From assembly GCA_025210615.1 (NCBI GenBank), contig JAOARJ010000013.1, positions 140,725 through 204,724 on the forward strand: a DNA stretch of 64,000 nt, given 5' to 3'. Position numbers and translations under genes: made by a program. Positions 1-10,496 of this stretch are shown here, one piece after another; position 1 is the stretch's first letter; each line of letters starts with the position of its first letter. The notes under the pieces were generated by a model that did not search any database, was not told the origin of the DNA, and was given only the letters and a program-made list of their open reading frames with translations. The stretch is from Candidatus Altimarinota bacterium. Its GTDB lineage: Bacteria; Patescibacteriota; Gracilibacteria; BD1-5; UBA6164.

Positions 1-2
1 AA

Positions 3-398
3 AATATTATTACTTTTTTGTTTTCTTTTAATAAAAAATTTATAAGTAGAAGTAATAAGTGATATGTATTTATAGAATCTAAGTTATATCATTTATCTGA
101 ATTATGAAATTTCCTAGTTTGATTTAATTGAGCAGCAACTAGACACACATTAAATGAAATAAAACAAATGTGACTTGATGTAGAAATAATTATAAAATGA
201 AGAAGTATACTTGAGGCAAAAATAAATGAAAAAGAAGACCAAATTTTTTATGAAGCTTGATTTAAATGTTTTAATGAAATTCTAGAAAATTGAGAAGTAA
301 GCTGATATATAATTTATAAAAGTATGATAAAACAATTATTATGGTCTAGAAAAAATTTACAAAAAGATAATTATGTATATAATGTTATTTGAGAATAA
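3..398 (+). CDS. Hypothetical protein, 5' truncated by the window edge
   Basis: Reading TGA as Gly, this frame is open from the first bases of the window to a TAA at 396-398, giving at least 131 residues. No start is visible, so the N-terminus lies upstream. The product looks soluble, with Lys- and Glu-rich helices in the second half (for example EAKINEKEDQIFYEAG) and no membrane segment. I recognise no family. It ends 17 bases before a small membrane peptide on the same strand and belongs to the decayed left-hand island. The many in-frame TGA codons at helix breaks support real coding. The function is unknown. Confidence 0.5.
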
Positions 399-415
399 AA
401 TATAAACTATTTATT

Positions 416-541
416 ATGAAAAAAGAAGATATTTTGTATAACATTATTTTATGGTTATTTATATTAGTATGTTTATGAATTTGATTATTTATAGGTTGAT
501 GATGGATAGCTTGGTATTTATATCAAGTAAGTAATTGATAA
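416..541 (+). CDS. Small single-pass membrane peptide (41 aa)
   Basis: An ATG-started frame encodes 41 residues. After a short charged start (MKKEDILYN) comes one long hydrophobic stretch rich in Leu, Ile, Trp and TGA-encoded Gly, then WYLYQVSNG and a TAA. This is a typical single membrane helix with a short cytoplasmic tail. It lies just upstream of an unknown gene whose own start is unclear, so it could be the lost N-terminal anchor of that gene or an independent small protein. No family is recognised. Confidence is moderate because the frame is short. Confidence 0.4.
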
Positions 542-563
542 TATTCTAAGAATATAAAAAAAG

Positions 564-1424
564 ATTCTAAAAGAAAAAAAAGAGCAAGATATTTTTTGGA
601 GAGAAGCGATAAGAGAAACAGTAAAAGATCTTTATTATAAAAATTGAGCCGAACGGATAGTTGATAATCTATGAATTCCGGTTTGTAGTTATTTGCTTTA
701 TAGAATAAGTGATTTGAATTTTAGGGATGATGTACAGAGGGTTATGTTAGAGAAGAGAGGAGTGATAAATAAAGAAAAAAAGAATAAAGAATTATTAAGT
801 GAGTTTTTGTTAAAAGAATATTTAAAATGAAAAGAAAAGTGTAAATGAGATTATTGTGATTTAATCTTTTGAAAATATGATTTAACAACTAAGACAATTG
901 AAAAGTTTGAACAAGGGCAAAAAAATACAAGTAATTTATTAACTTGAATTATTGATATGCATAATTGAACTCGTTGATGATGAAAGTATGATTTAAAAAG
1001 AATTTGGAAAAAATTCTGAAAAAATTGATATGTTTATATTGTTTGACAAAAAATATCATTGTCCAATTTGGGAAATATTTTATGTTGATTTAATTTGAAA
1101 AATAGTCTTATTACAACTGATTTATGAGAATTAATTTTAATGGATGTAGAAACTATTAATTATAAAGAACACTGATTTGAAGAATTTTCTCGTCAAAGGG
1201 CATTCTTTGATGAAGTTCAAGATTATCTTTTTTATGTGGTATGATATTGGTTAGCTGAAAATTTCAATTGAAGTATGGAAGATAAAATAAAAAATCTATG
1301 ACTTGCTATAATTTCAGCAAAAAGAGAGTATAAACAAATTCTTCCACAAATAAAAAGGGATTTTGAAAAGTTTAAAGAGAATGTAATAAAAAAATACCCA
1401 AATTTAGATTTTAATAATAGATAA
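564..1424 (+). CDS. Hypothetical protein, start uncertain
   Basis: A frame of about 286 codons is open from a TAA at 555-557 to a TAA at 1422-1424 with TGA read as Gly. No ATG, GTG or TTG lies near its 5' end. I list the ATT at 564 as a placeholder. The first in-frame ATG, at 744, would remove about 60 apparently coding residues (DIFWREAIRETVKDLYYKNG). The protein is soluble, with an aromatic-rich centre (KFGKNGYVYIVGQ) and a helical, charged C-terminus. Its C-terminal stretch with NLGLAIIS resembles a broken copy at 2591-2776. The family is unknown. The missing start may mean 5' decay or an undetected frameshift joining it to the membrane peptide upstream. Confidence 0.5.
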
Positions 1425-1803
1425 TGAAATTACCTAAATCCTTTTATATTATTAGTACGATAAGTATTCTTCTAAGTTATTTTATAGTAAAATATCTGTT
1501 TTGACCTTATTTTATTAGTAAAGAACAAATTTAAATTATTTTTATGAAAATGAATCTAATTATAATTTATTAATGAATAACTGTATTTTGAATAAAAGTT
1601 TTTCTCAAGATAAGTGTGAAAAAATAAAAGACAAGTTACAAATAATAAATATAGATAATCATAAAGATATTATTTACATTGATAACGAAAAAACTTGATA
1701 TAATCCTCTTGTTTATAATAAAACAAATAAAGTATTAAAAAATAAATTTAAACAAACATTTATTCAAATAGAATGAAATTGGTATTTTTATATAAGTCAT
1801 TAA
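1424..1803 (+). pseudogene. Membrane-anchored hypothetical protein, apparently frameshifted
   Basis: The ATG at 1424 overlaps the previous stop by one base and opens a 36-residue frame. It holds one transmembrane helix (FYIISTISILLSYFIVKYLF) and stops at TAA 1532-1534. Another frame, open from about 1523, continues for some 90 codons to TAA 1801-1803 and reads as an extracytoplasmic domain (NNCILNKSFSQDKCEKIKDK; ends GNWYFYISH). A single-base slip near the A/T-rich stretch 1526-1545 would join anchor and domain into one ordinary secreted protein. I therefore call it a broken gene. Two separate genes, with an internal ATG at 1573, are the alternative. No family is recognised. Confidence 0.45.
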
Positions 1804-1891
1804 TTTTTGGATTATAAAAACTTGACTTGAGAACAATTGATTAGTTATTTATGACCTTGAAAAGAAAACGGAGGAAGAGAGATTAGAAGAG

Positions 1892-2347
1892 ATGGAAGTA
1901 CTTATAATTGCCTGATTTGATAAAAAGGAATCAACCACTCAAATTATAGAAAAATGAGCAGATGTAATGAAGTGAGATATAATTAAATATTGAGTATCAG
2001 ATGATAAAATAGAGGTTGTAAAATGAGTTTCTAGTATAAGTGAGATTATTAAATTATTAGAAAAAATGAAAAATTTTAAAATAATAGTTTATCATGCTCA
2101 TTGAACAGAAGATAATGTTTGAATAATAAATAGGAAAAATGTTAATAAATTTTCTACTTATAATAATTCTAAAGCAGAAATGTTTTTGATTTTTTGTAAT
2201 GCTTGAAAATGAGAAAATCCTATTGCTCAAGAAATTGCTAATAATTTATGAATTACAGTTATTGCAGCAAATGATTTAGTTATTACATGGTTGCCTGATA
2301 ATAAAAATATTTGAACTTGGGCTATTTCTAGTTCTATTATTTTATAA
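1892..2347 (+). CDS. Small CHAT/caspase-like domain protein
   Basis: A 151-residue protein. It begins with a beta-strand-like segment (MEVLIIAGFDKKES), then a helix (SEIIKLLEKMKNF) and a strand leading into IIVYHAHGTEDN. A second strand follows, ending in MFLIFCNAGKGENP, then helix QEIANNLG and strand ITVIAANDLV. The order His-Gly after one strand and Cys-Asn-Ala-Gly after the next matches the His/Cys dyad layout of clan CD peptidases and CHAT or DUF4347-like domains. I infer H73 and C106 (approximate numbering) as candidate catalytic residues. No signal peptide or extra domain is visible, and it is shorter than most CHAT proteins. It lies among broken genes. Activity, substrate and partner are unknown. 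Confidence 0.5.
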
Positions 2348-2372
2348 TATACTCCCAGATTATTTTAATTAA

Positions 2373-2776
2373 AAAATAAATTATGTTTGAGAAAAAGCTA
2401 AAGAAGATGAAGATGTAGATGTTCCTTTTCATAAAGCGTGAAGAGATTTTGCAAAACAAGAGTATCTTATTAATTCTTTAATTAATGCTTTACTAATTCC
2501 CTTGTTTGACTTGTTTTCATGACCTAAAGAAAAATTAATATTAAAATACTTTATTAAAAGAGTTAAAAATGAACAAAACAATACAAACAGGCAAAGGAAG
2601 TAATAGAAAAATATGAAAGAGAAAATAAAACAGTAAATTTATGATTAGCAATTATTTCACAAATTAAAAAAAAAGTTTGCAAATATAAAAAAAATATATA
2701 CAATGCAAATTATATTACTTTTGTACTTGTAAAAATATGAACGTTACATTTAAAAACATTCTTCTACTTCTTCTAG
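2373..2776 (+). pseudogene. Degenerate remnant, two frames, related to the gene at 564-1424
   Basis: Two overlapping frames look coding but are disconnected. The first, with no start codon, runs from about 2373 to TAA 2601-2603 (KAGRDFAKQEYLINSLINAL). The second runs from about 2591 to TAG 2774-2776 and contains KTVNLGLAIISQIKKK, close to the C-terminal NLGLAIISAKREYK of the product of 564-1424. A one-base shift near 2590-2600 would join them. I call it a decayed paralogue or duplicated tail. The last 20 to 30 codons before 2776 are low complexity and may be non-coding. Confidence 0.45.
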
Positions 2777-2817
2777 TTTATCTCTAGGAGACGGCTTTTT
2801 TGTGCAATTATTTTATG

Positions 2818-2845
2818 TCTCCTTGTTTAACAGGGAGATTTTTAT
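2818..2845 (+). terminator. Rho-independent terminator
   Basis: Arms of 10 nt (tctccttgtt and aacagggaga, one G-U pair) enclose a one-base loop and are followed by tttttattta. It closes the decayed island before the gene at 2867. Confidence 0.7.
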
Positions 2846-2866
2846 TTATTAAGATTAAAAAATACT

Positions 2867-4699
2867 ATGCGTGGACATGATGAAGATTGATGAATTATAA
2901 ATTCCATTGAAATATCGTGAGAAATTAATGAATATTTGAAAAATTTTTTTTCAGATATTTGATTGTCTGAAAATGAATCAGGGAAATACATAGAAAATAT
3001 AATTTCGAAAATTGAATCAAGTGAAGATCCTGAAAAATCTTGGGAAAAATATAGGGCTTTATTGGAAGCAATGTTTCAATATAATTTGTATGCTCCAGAA
3101 GATAAAGATGAATATATTAGTAAATCCATTCTTCCAGAAATTTTAGCTCAATATCCTGATTTAATAGGCGAAAGTACAGAGCTTACAGTTGCATCTGTTT
3201 TATCTGAAGTTAATAATATTATTTTTGAAGAGTCTCAGCCATCAGAATCTGAAATAAAATTTAAAAAAGATTTAATTAGTTTTATTTGAAAGAGAAAAAG
3301 TATTTCAAAAGATGAGTTTATAAAATATTTGAATGATACGAATTTTTGAGAAGATTGAAATGAAAATTTAGCTAAAAAATTATCAGAATTCTTATCATCA
3401 GATGCATTTAAAGCTCCTATTATTAATAAAGGTATGATAACATCATTATTAAAATGATTTAAAGAGTCATCAAAAGAATTAGATAAAGCTAAAAAACTTA
3501 GATGAGATTTAAATTGAATTGATATAAAATGATGGGAAGAAATAGTTTTAGCAGAATTTTTAAAATGAAAATTAAAAGATTCAAAAATATTAGAAAGACT
3601 TTGAGGAGATGATATAGTAAAAAGAGCAATAATTTCGCAAGTATTAAATCCTGAAAAAGACTTTGATTATCAAAATATTTCTAGATTTTTTGCTAAAGAT
3701 TCTTTGATAAAAGATATTTCAAATACAGATAAATTAAGTATTTTAGATTCTATTTCTGAAGTAGTATTTGAATGATGAAAATTCTCTGATTTGACTTTAA
3801 GAGTATGACTTTGAGGTTCTGAAAATGAGTTTCCAGTAAGAATTTTATCTTATATGTCTTATGTCTTGTCTGTTTGTGAGAGATTACAAAGCCAATTTTG
3901 AGACTCTCCTAAAGTCGAATTATTTACTTGAGAAGAATGAGCTATTAATTGTAATTGAATGGATGCTGATAAAGTTAGAAAAAATACTCAAAATATGTTC
4001 AAATTTATTTCTAATTTTGTCTGAGAACATTATCCTGATGTAAAATTTAATACATTAAAAGATCCAGAATGGGAAAAAGATTCTAAAATTAGCTATGTAT
4101 TAGAATATTTATATCAAGAAATAGTTGACGAAATAGAATCTTGAAATAATAAGGAGTTATCTAAAATTGTTGATCAATTAAAGACTAGAGCTGAAAATAG
4201 ATGAGGAGGTTCATTAGAATCAGCTTTAAGATATTCTTCGTTTCACACTGTTTGTTTTCAAGATATTCAAGCTATAACTAATTATGTATTTGGAGAAGAA
4301 GTTTCATATAAACATATTATTTCGGTTTGATGAATGGCAGAAAGAGAATTTTGAATTATAAGAGATGTACTTTCTGAAAGATTTTCTTCTGAAAAATTTA
4401 ATGAATTTATCTCAAAAAATTATAAAAATGCTCCTGAGATTAAGGAAGTTTGAGAAAATTGAAACAGAGCTAATGTAACTACAAATACTTGAGCAGTGCC
4501 TCCATATTATAAGGCAAATGAATTAGATCCGACAATCTGAGATGATATAGCCTCTTCTATAGCTAGAATATTAGCAGAATGAGGAGATAATGTTGCTTCA
4601 ATATTTGATTCATTAAAAGCGATGTTTGCAACTTTTTCTCCTCAAGTTGTTATGGATTATATTTTATCAGTTAATACCCCAGTAAACAATGAAACATAA
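2867..4699 (+). CDS. Large hypothetical protein (610 aa)
   Basis: An ATG start (MRGHDEDGGIINSIEISGE) gives a 610-residue acidic, mostly helical protein without signal peptide or membrane segment, ending SVNTPVNNET. The frame contains many TGA codons read as Gly and no TAA or TAG. Segments such as SALRYSSFHTVCFQDIQAI and HIISVGGMAEREFGIIRDV look structured, but I match no family with certainty. The last 11 bases overlap the start of the downstream aminotransferase gene, so the two are probably co-transcribed. It could be a phylum-specific protein. The function is unknown. Confidence 0.6.
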
Positions 4700-5957
4700 T
4701 TATCGTGATGCTTATATTTGAAGAGCACAAAACTTAGATTTATACTGAATAATAATAGATTCTACGGATAAACATTATTTCACAGATATTGATTGAAAAC
4801 AATATTTAGATTTTCTTTCATCTGCTTCTAGTTTACCATTATGATATAATAATGATAGATTGCTAAATGCGTATATCTCGCAAGCTAAAAAAGCAGTACA
4901 CACTTGCACAGTTTACACTTTTACGGAAATTGTTTGAGAATATGCAAAAAAATTATCAGAAATTTCAAATATTGAAAATGCTAAAATTATGTTTTGAGCT
5001 TTTGGTTCTGATGCTATTGATTGAGCTTTAAAATGTGCTCAAACTTTTACCTGAAAAAAGAAGGTTATCGCTTTTAAATCGGCATATCACTGATGAACTT
5101 ATCTTTCTTTGAGTTCTAATTGATTTGATGCCTTAAAACAGGGGCTTGATTTACCAGATTTATTTTATCACTTGTCATACCCAACAGAAGAAAATTATGA
5201 AGAAGTTTTAGAAAAAATAGAAGAAATTCTAAAAACAGGGGAAGTATGAGCTTTACTTATGGAAACAATTCTTTGAGATTGATGAGTATTTGAACCTAGC
5301 AGTGAATTTTTATCAAAAGTAAAAGAGCTTTTACATAAAAACTGAGCTATATTAATATTTGATGAAATTCAAACTTGAATGTGAAGAACTTGAAAATTTT
5401 GGGCATTTGAAAATTACTGAGTTACTCCTGATTTATTTGTAGCTGCTAAATGATTAGGTTGAGGATATGCTTCCTTATCAGCTGTTATTTGAAGAGCAGA
5501 TATTATTGATAGTTTAAATAATTGTCAAAATGCTTTTACATTCTCAGCTCATGCTGCTTCTTGCGCTGTTTGACTTGAAACTATAAATATTATTGAAGAT
5601 GAAAAATTAGCCGAAAATGCTTTGAAAATTTGAGAAAAAATAACTTCAATAATTTATAAAGAATTAGAAAATTATGATATTTTTAAAGAAGTTAGATGAA
5701 AATGATTGATGATTTGAATCGCTTTAGATTCCGAAGATTCAATTTGAGCTTATATATGAAAAATTTGTTTAGATAAATGAGTTTATGTTTGATATTATGG
5801 ACATAATAATAATGTTGTAAGAATACAACCTCATCTTAATATTTCTGAAGAAGAAGCCATAAAATGAATCTCCAAAGTTATAGAAGCTATCAAAGAATTT
5901 TCTGAAAATAAAGAAAAATATATGGTATGAGAATTTAAATCATTTTTCAGTTCATAA
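4689..5957 (+). CDS. Class III PLP-dependent aminotransferase
   Basis: A 422-residue fold-type I aminotransferase of the class III group (GABA, ornithine and acetylornithine transaminases). Visible landmarks are the central LIFDEIQTGMGRTGKFWAFE motif, whose Asp contacts the pyridine nitrogen of PLP, and DLFVAAKGLGGGYASLSAVI, which carries the Schiff-base lysine. Earlier segments AFGSDAIDGALKCAQTF and SAYHGGTYLSLS match the substrate and cofactor loops. Length is normal. It overlaps the preceding unknown gene by 11 bases and is followed by a bidirectional terminator. The substrate cannot be read from the sequence, and no arginine or lysine pathway genes are nearby, so I give no symbol. Confidence 0.9.
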
Positions 5958-5971
5958 TAATTAAAATCAAA

Positions 5972-6003
5972 AAAACTCTCTTGTAATTAGAGAGTTTTTA
6001 TTT
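5972..6003. terminator. Bidirectional hairpin terminator
   Basis: Perfect 10-nt arms (aaaactctct / agagagtttt) with flanking A- and T-runs lie between the convergent aminotransferase and pseudouridine synthase genes. The stop codon of the latter lies inside the right arm. Confidence 0.8.
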
Positions 6004-6975
6004 TAGATAACTTAAAAATTTTTCTAAATCTGGTTTTAATTTAGCTTTTAAACTGACATTTTTCTTTCTATCAGGATGATAAAACTCAGTTTTATAAGAA
6101 TGAAGAGCTTGTCTATTTAGTCAGAAATTTTTTGCAATATAACTATTGATATTTTTATTTCAATAGGTATTGTCTCAAATAATTGGATGTCAGATACTAG
6201 CTAAATGAACCCTTATCTGATGCATTCTTCAAGTTTTTAATTCGACTTCTAAAATAGAAATATCTTGCTTCCCATTTTTTGTTTCTAAGACTTTTTCTTC
6301 TAAAACTTTATAATAAGTTAACGCTTTTTGTCATTTTTCACTAATTATAATTTTATTTTCATTATGAACATTATCTTGTCTTAAAATTTTTTTATCTATT
6401 TTTCAAGTTTTATTTTCTAATTTTCATAATACAATAGCATAATAAATCTTTTTTATATCGTGATTTTTAAATCATTTTACCAAATGGTCTAGCGTATGTT
6501 TTTGTTTTCAAATTATAATTATTCAAGAAGTATTTCTGTCTATTCTATGCGCCAAGGCTGGCTTAAAAGTAAAAGAATTTAATTGATTTCATAGATAATC
6601 ATGGACTTGGTCAATAAGTGAAATTTCTTTTGTTTTGAAATCTCAAGGATGGACATTTAAAAAAGGATTTTTATTGATTACCAAAATGCTTTTATCTTCG
6701 TACATTATATTTTTTTTATCCAGTTTTTTGTCAATTTTTATAGCTTGTTTAGTATCTTTTGTTAGTTCTTCATATTCGTTGTCACTGATAAAAATTTTTA
6801 ATTCATCTCAGATTTGCAACTTATATTCATTATCTTTCTTTTTTTTATTTATTTTTATTTTTCACTTTCTATTGAATTTATAAATTAGGCTTCTTGAAGC
6901 GTTTTTTAATAATTTTTTTAAAAATTTATCTAATCTTTGTTCACTATCATTTTTTTCTATAATAATTTGTTTCAT
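5998..6975 (-). CDS. RluA-family RNA pseudouridine synthase
   Basis: A 325-residue enzyme that would isomerise uridine to pseudouridine in rRNA or tRNA. The N-terminal 65 residues or so form an S4-like domain (SEQRLDKFLKKLLKNASRSL). The catalytic domain has the RluA motif HRIDRNTSGIIIIGK with the catalytic Asp, followed by GRMHQIRVHLASIGHPIIGD, a hallmark of the RluA/C/D group. The C-terminus ends LEKFLSYLK. It converges on the aminotransferase gene and shares its terminator. Whether it acts like RluC, RluD or another member cannot be decided here. Confidence 0.92.
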
Positions 6976-6993
6976 AATTTTATTTAAATTTTA

Positions 6994-8010
6994 TTATTGC
7001 ATAATCGTAAAATCATAAGCAGCACTTGTTGATTCTCTTGGAATATCAAGCTCTATATCACGCTTAAATCAATATGATTTTCCTTCAGCTTTTACGTGAG
7101 TATTATTTGAAATTAGCTCGCTAGCAGTTCAAGTTCATAATATTAATTTATACTCTAAATAAGGATAAACAGCTGCTTTATTAGCTTCTATTGTAAGCCT
7201 ATTTATAAGGAAAAATCTAAGTTTACAAACATTATTTTCATCACAAACTCAAGCTCAAGATTTATCATCATCAGCATCTTTATCTTTATAAAAAAGATTT
7301 ATTGTTGTTTCTTCTTCATCTTTTTGAAGATTTTTTCATTTTAAATTTATAATTCAAGTTTCATAATATTTTTCTTCTTCATCTCACAAGCTTCTAGTAT
7401 TTATATTTCATAAATTTATATAATCAGTTCAAGTTAAAGTATTTTTTGTAGAAGATAGGTTCCATCAGATAATCGGCACATTTTCCATAGCTGTTATCGC
7501 AGCTCAATCTTTGTCATAAAATAAATAATCTCAGCTTATATCATCTTGGATCTTTATATTTAATTTTTCAGTTTTTGACGCGTCTATATTTGGTAATTTT
7601 ATTTGAAGTTTTATATCATTTAAATCAAAATCATTATTAGTAAATGTTATTTCAATAGGCTTATCTATAGATAATTTATTGAAGCTTTTGTCATAATCAC
7701 TATTTCATTTTCAAACAGGAGGCATTACATTGCTATTTCAATCAATATTAAACACACTAGCAATATTTGTATTAGCTAACTGAGTTCCAGCAGGAGTATC
7801 CGTTAATAAAACATCTTTATCTTTTATTTGATAAATAGCTGTTTCAAGTCATTTAGTCGCTTCATAATAGGCTTTAGCCGAATTTTCTATTCATTTAGTG
7901 TTTTTTCAAAATGGTATAATATAACTCAAAATATATTGAGCTGTTAGAATCATTGATAGCACTAGAAAAAGTGCTAGTATAATAGAAAATCACTTGTTAT
8001 TTTTTTTCAT
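6994..8010 (-). CDS. PilX-like membrane-anchored pilus-associated protein
   Basis: A 338-residue protein starting MKKNNKGFSIILALFLVLSM, a type-IV-pilin-like N-terminus: a basic head, a Gly before a hydrophobic helix, then a long extracytoplasmic region. It lacks the canonical FTLVE with Glu5, which resembles PilX-type proteins. The mature part is beta-rich and polar (GNINTRSLGDEEEKYYETG; DADDDKSGAGVCDENNVCKL) with two Cys that could form a disulfide. The gene directly upstream encodes a PilV/PilW-like prepilin, separated by 7 bases, so they form an operon. The role is inferred as a minor pilin or pilus-assembly accessory. Confidence 0.65.
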
Positions 8011-8017
8011 ATAATTA

Positions 8018-9238
8018 TTAGTTAGAGCCTAAATTTATAGTTGTTGCGATTTTTATTTCTGGAGCTTTTCCTGCTATTCATCTTCTTTTTTTTGCGCTTG
8101 GAGTCAGAGTCATATAAATCTTTACAAAAGGAGAAATATTACTTACAGAATCAAAGCTATCTTTCCAAGCCAAGTCACTATCTTTATTTGGATATAAAAT
8201 AAATTTTAAATTTTTGACATTTATGGTGTTAGGGAAGATTTTTTGCCAATAATTATTTTCATCACTTCACGCGACTATATAACTAGCATTTCATTCAAAT
8301 TCTTCAGCAATAACCCAAGTATCAATGACTCAGTCATTAAGTCAGAAATTATCTACAGTATCAGCTGGATTATGTTTTAATCAAAAATCTTTTCATTCAA
8401 GTTTCAAAAATTCTATATTTCATAAACATCAATCTCATCAAGTCTTTGTATTACAGACATTTGCATTATCATCAGGGTCTTGAGAGAAAGTCCATCTAAA
8501 CAATGTTCTTTGTTTATTTATTTTATTAAGTAAGTATAATTCTGTTAGTTCATCTCATATATCAAAAACAGTTGGTCCTGTTCATAATGGTTCATCATCA
8601 TCATCTAAAATAGGATTTCAATCTTCATTTATATCACCTAAATCAGCATTTTTATCTCAATTATAATCTAGAAAAACGAAAGAATATTGTCAGTATCTTT
8701 GTGGACTTAGGCTATAATCATTTGTAAAATCTCATATATGAGCAACATCTCAATCATAATTATTATCTCTTAAACATCAGCTTTTATAGTTTGAATCATT
8801 ATTTCAATCAAATAAAATTCAATCAGCATTGTCATCTCAATAAGTTTTAGTTTGAGAACTTCTGCAATAGTAAAATCAATCTCAGTAATTTGGGTTTCAA
8901 ATTACTCAAGATTTTCAAAAATTTCAGAATCAAGATTTTGTTTGATAATGTCCATTATCCATATCTAATAATTTATCGGTATCAATCCCTGATATTATTT
9001 TTCTGTTAAAATATTCTTCGTAATCTACTGTTCATCATTTTTTTATTAATTCAAAAAATTTTTCACTAGCGAAAAATGCTTCTTTTTCTATGTTTGTTTT
9101 TTCTATAAGTTTTATTTTTCATACTCACACTGCGCTAAGCGCTTGAAATCAAGCTAAGATAATAATAGAAAAAAGTACAATAGAAACTAAAACTTCTACT
9201 AGCGTAAATCAAGAAAATTTATTTTTATTATTAATCAT
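8018..9238 (-). CDS. Type IV minor prepilin (PilV/PilW-like)
   Basis: A 406-residue prepilin. The N-terminus MINNKNKFSGFTLVEVLVSI has the prepilin peptidase signature, with cleavage expected after the TGA-encoded Gly and Glu at mature position 5, then a membrane helix. The globular part is rich in Asp, Asn and Gly, with calcium-loop-like stretches (DYNGDKNADLGDINEDGN; DDDDEP) and several Cys. It is much larger than ordinary pilins, so a tip or minor pilin with an added domain is likely. It is the first gene after the small membrane protein at 9267-9518, and the PilX-like gene follows 7 bases after its stop. Confidence 0.8.
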
Positions 9239-9266
9239 AATTTATTTTATTTAAAATTATTTTTAT

Positions 9267-9518
9267 TTATTTTTTATAAAAAATATAGTTTATAAAATCT
9301 CAGACAAATCTAGAAAATCTTACCGCTGTTGGTTTTTTCCAAAAAAACTTTGGCCATAATTTAAAAGTAAAATTTAGTCATTTAAAAAAATTTGTATATT
9401 GTTTTTCTTTTCTTATTCATAACAATAATCAAACACTTTTTATAATACTTGTAAAAAAGCTGATTATAAAAATTATAATTCATGCAAATTTATTATTTTT
9501 TAATCAAGATTTAGCCAT
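9267..9518 (-). CDS. Small membrane protein upstream of pilin genes (83 aa)
   Basis: An 83-residue basic protein with one hydrophobic segment near residues 12-28 (GIIIFIISFFTSIIKSVGLL) followed by a Lys- and Phe-rich tail (KLWPKFFWKKPTAVRF). The first 28 bases after its stop separate it from the minor prepilin gene, so it is probably the leader gene of that operon. No family is recognised. It is too short to call a known pilus-assembly factor. Confidence 0.55.
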
Positions 9519-9760
9519 TATTTTTTGTTTTAAAATAATTAATTTTTTATATTATATCCAATTTTTATTTATATTGAAATATTTTTACTATATTTTACTT
9601 AATATATTATATTTTTGTTTAATAATCTCTTGTTTTTTTGTAGATTTTTTATACAATATTTGTTGTAAAAGTAAATGAAAATAAACTTTACTTTTAAAAA
9701 ATTTTATGTAAAACTTATACTAAATATATTAATAATTAATTTTAATTATATTTTTATATT

Positions 9761-10351
9761 ATGTGATATAAACAAAGAGCTAGAAGTAGAAAATTAAGAG
9801 CTAAAATATTAGCTTTTATAAACATATTTAGGTTTAAATTTTTTGTAGCAAGTTTAGAAGGAAAACTTGTTCTTATTTGAGCTTTTATTTCGATTATTTC
9901 GTTATTTTTTCCTTGGATAAATTCTGCTTGAGGAGAAGAAATAATTATGGCAAACGCTTTCAGTGTAAAAATTTGATATATTTGATTTATAATTTTTATA
10001 TTAAATTTTATTATGATTTTCTTGATGCTTAGTCAAAAAAGAAAAGAAAAAATAAAATTAAATTTATCTCTTTCCTTTAGAGATCATTTTGTTGTAAATA
10101 CTTTTTCAATTTTTTCATTATTATTATGTTTTGTTGCTTGAGCTTTTACTAGATGATTATTATCATTTTCTCAAAATATTATAATAGGGCAATGAGTTAT
10201 ATTTTGTTTGGTTTGAACTGTATTTTCTTTATGGGGAGGAATGCTTTTATATAAGCAATATAAGAAAGATTATGAGAGTTTTATTGTTGATAATACAAGT
10301 GAAGTTTGAGAACATTTAACTGATGAAAGAAATATGCAATTGCCTTTTTAG
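9761..10351 (+). CDS. Four-helix integral membrane protein, unknown
   Basis: A 196-residue protein with a basic N-terminus (MGYKQRARSRKLRAK), then hydrophobic stretches at roughly residues 37-52, 72-92, 112-128 and 140-162. The segment LFFPWINSAGG resembles loops of small CPR membrane proteins. The C-terminal tail is charged and cytoplasmic. Start ATG at 9761 follows an A/T-only leader. It is divergent from the pilin cluster and upstream of the sigma-like regulator, with about 145 bp between. Function unknown. Confidence 0.6.
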
Positions 10352-10416
10352 TTTTACTTAGTTATAATTAATTGAACATTTTTGTTAAAAAATAATAAAA
10401 AAAAGCAAAAAAATAA

Positions 10417-10446
10417 TTGACAAAAAACTAAAAATCATTATATATT
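10417..10446 (+). promoter_or_regulatory. Promoter of the sigma-like regulator gene
   Basis: TTGACA at 10417-10422 and TATATT at 10441-10446 are 18 bp apart, about 50 bp upstream of the ATG at 10497. A second TTGACA at 10450 lies just downstream without an equally good -10. Confidence 0.5.
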
Positions 10447-10496
10447 ATATTGACAAAAAAATAAAAACTTGTAACTTGTAAAATTGTTTTGTTATT

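Noticed and set aside
564..1424. Polymorphic toxin (Ntox44-like) domain
   Set aside because: Some aromatic and Gly-rich spacing is reminiscent, but the key motif could not be aligned by eye, so no function is assigned.
6635..6883. Open frame on the plus strand within the RluA-family gene
   Set aside because: It is the antisense shadow of the pseudouridine synthase on the minus strand. Its composition (poly-Phe/Leu/Ser) is typical of antisense of A/T-rich coding sequence.
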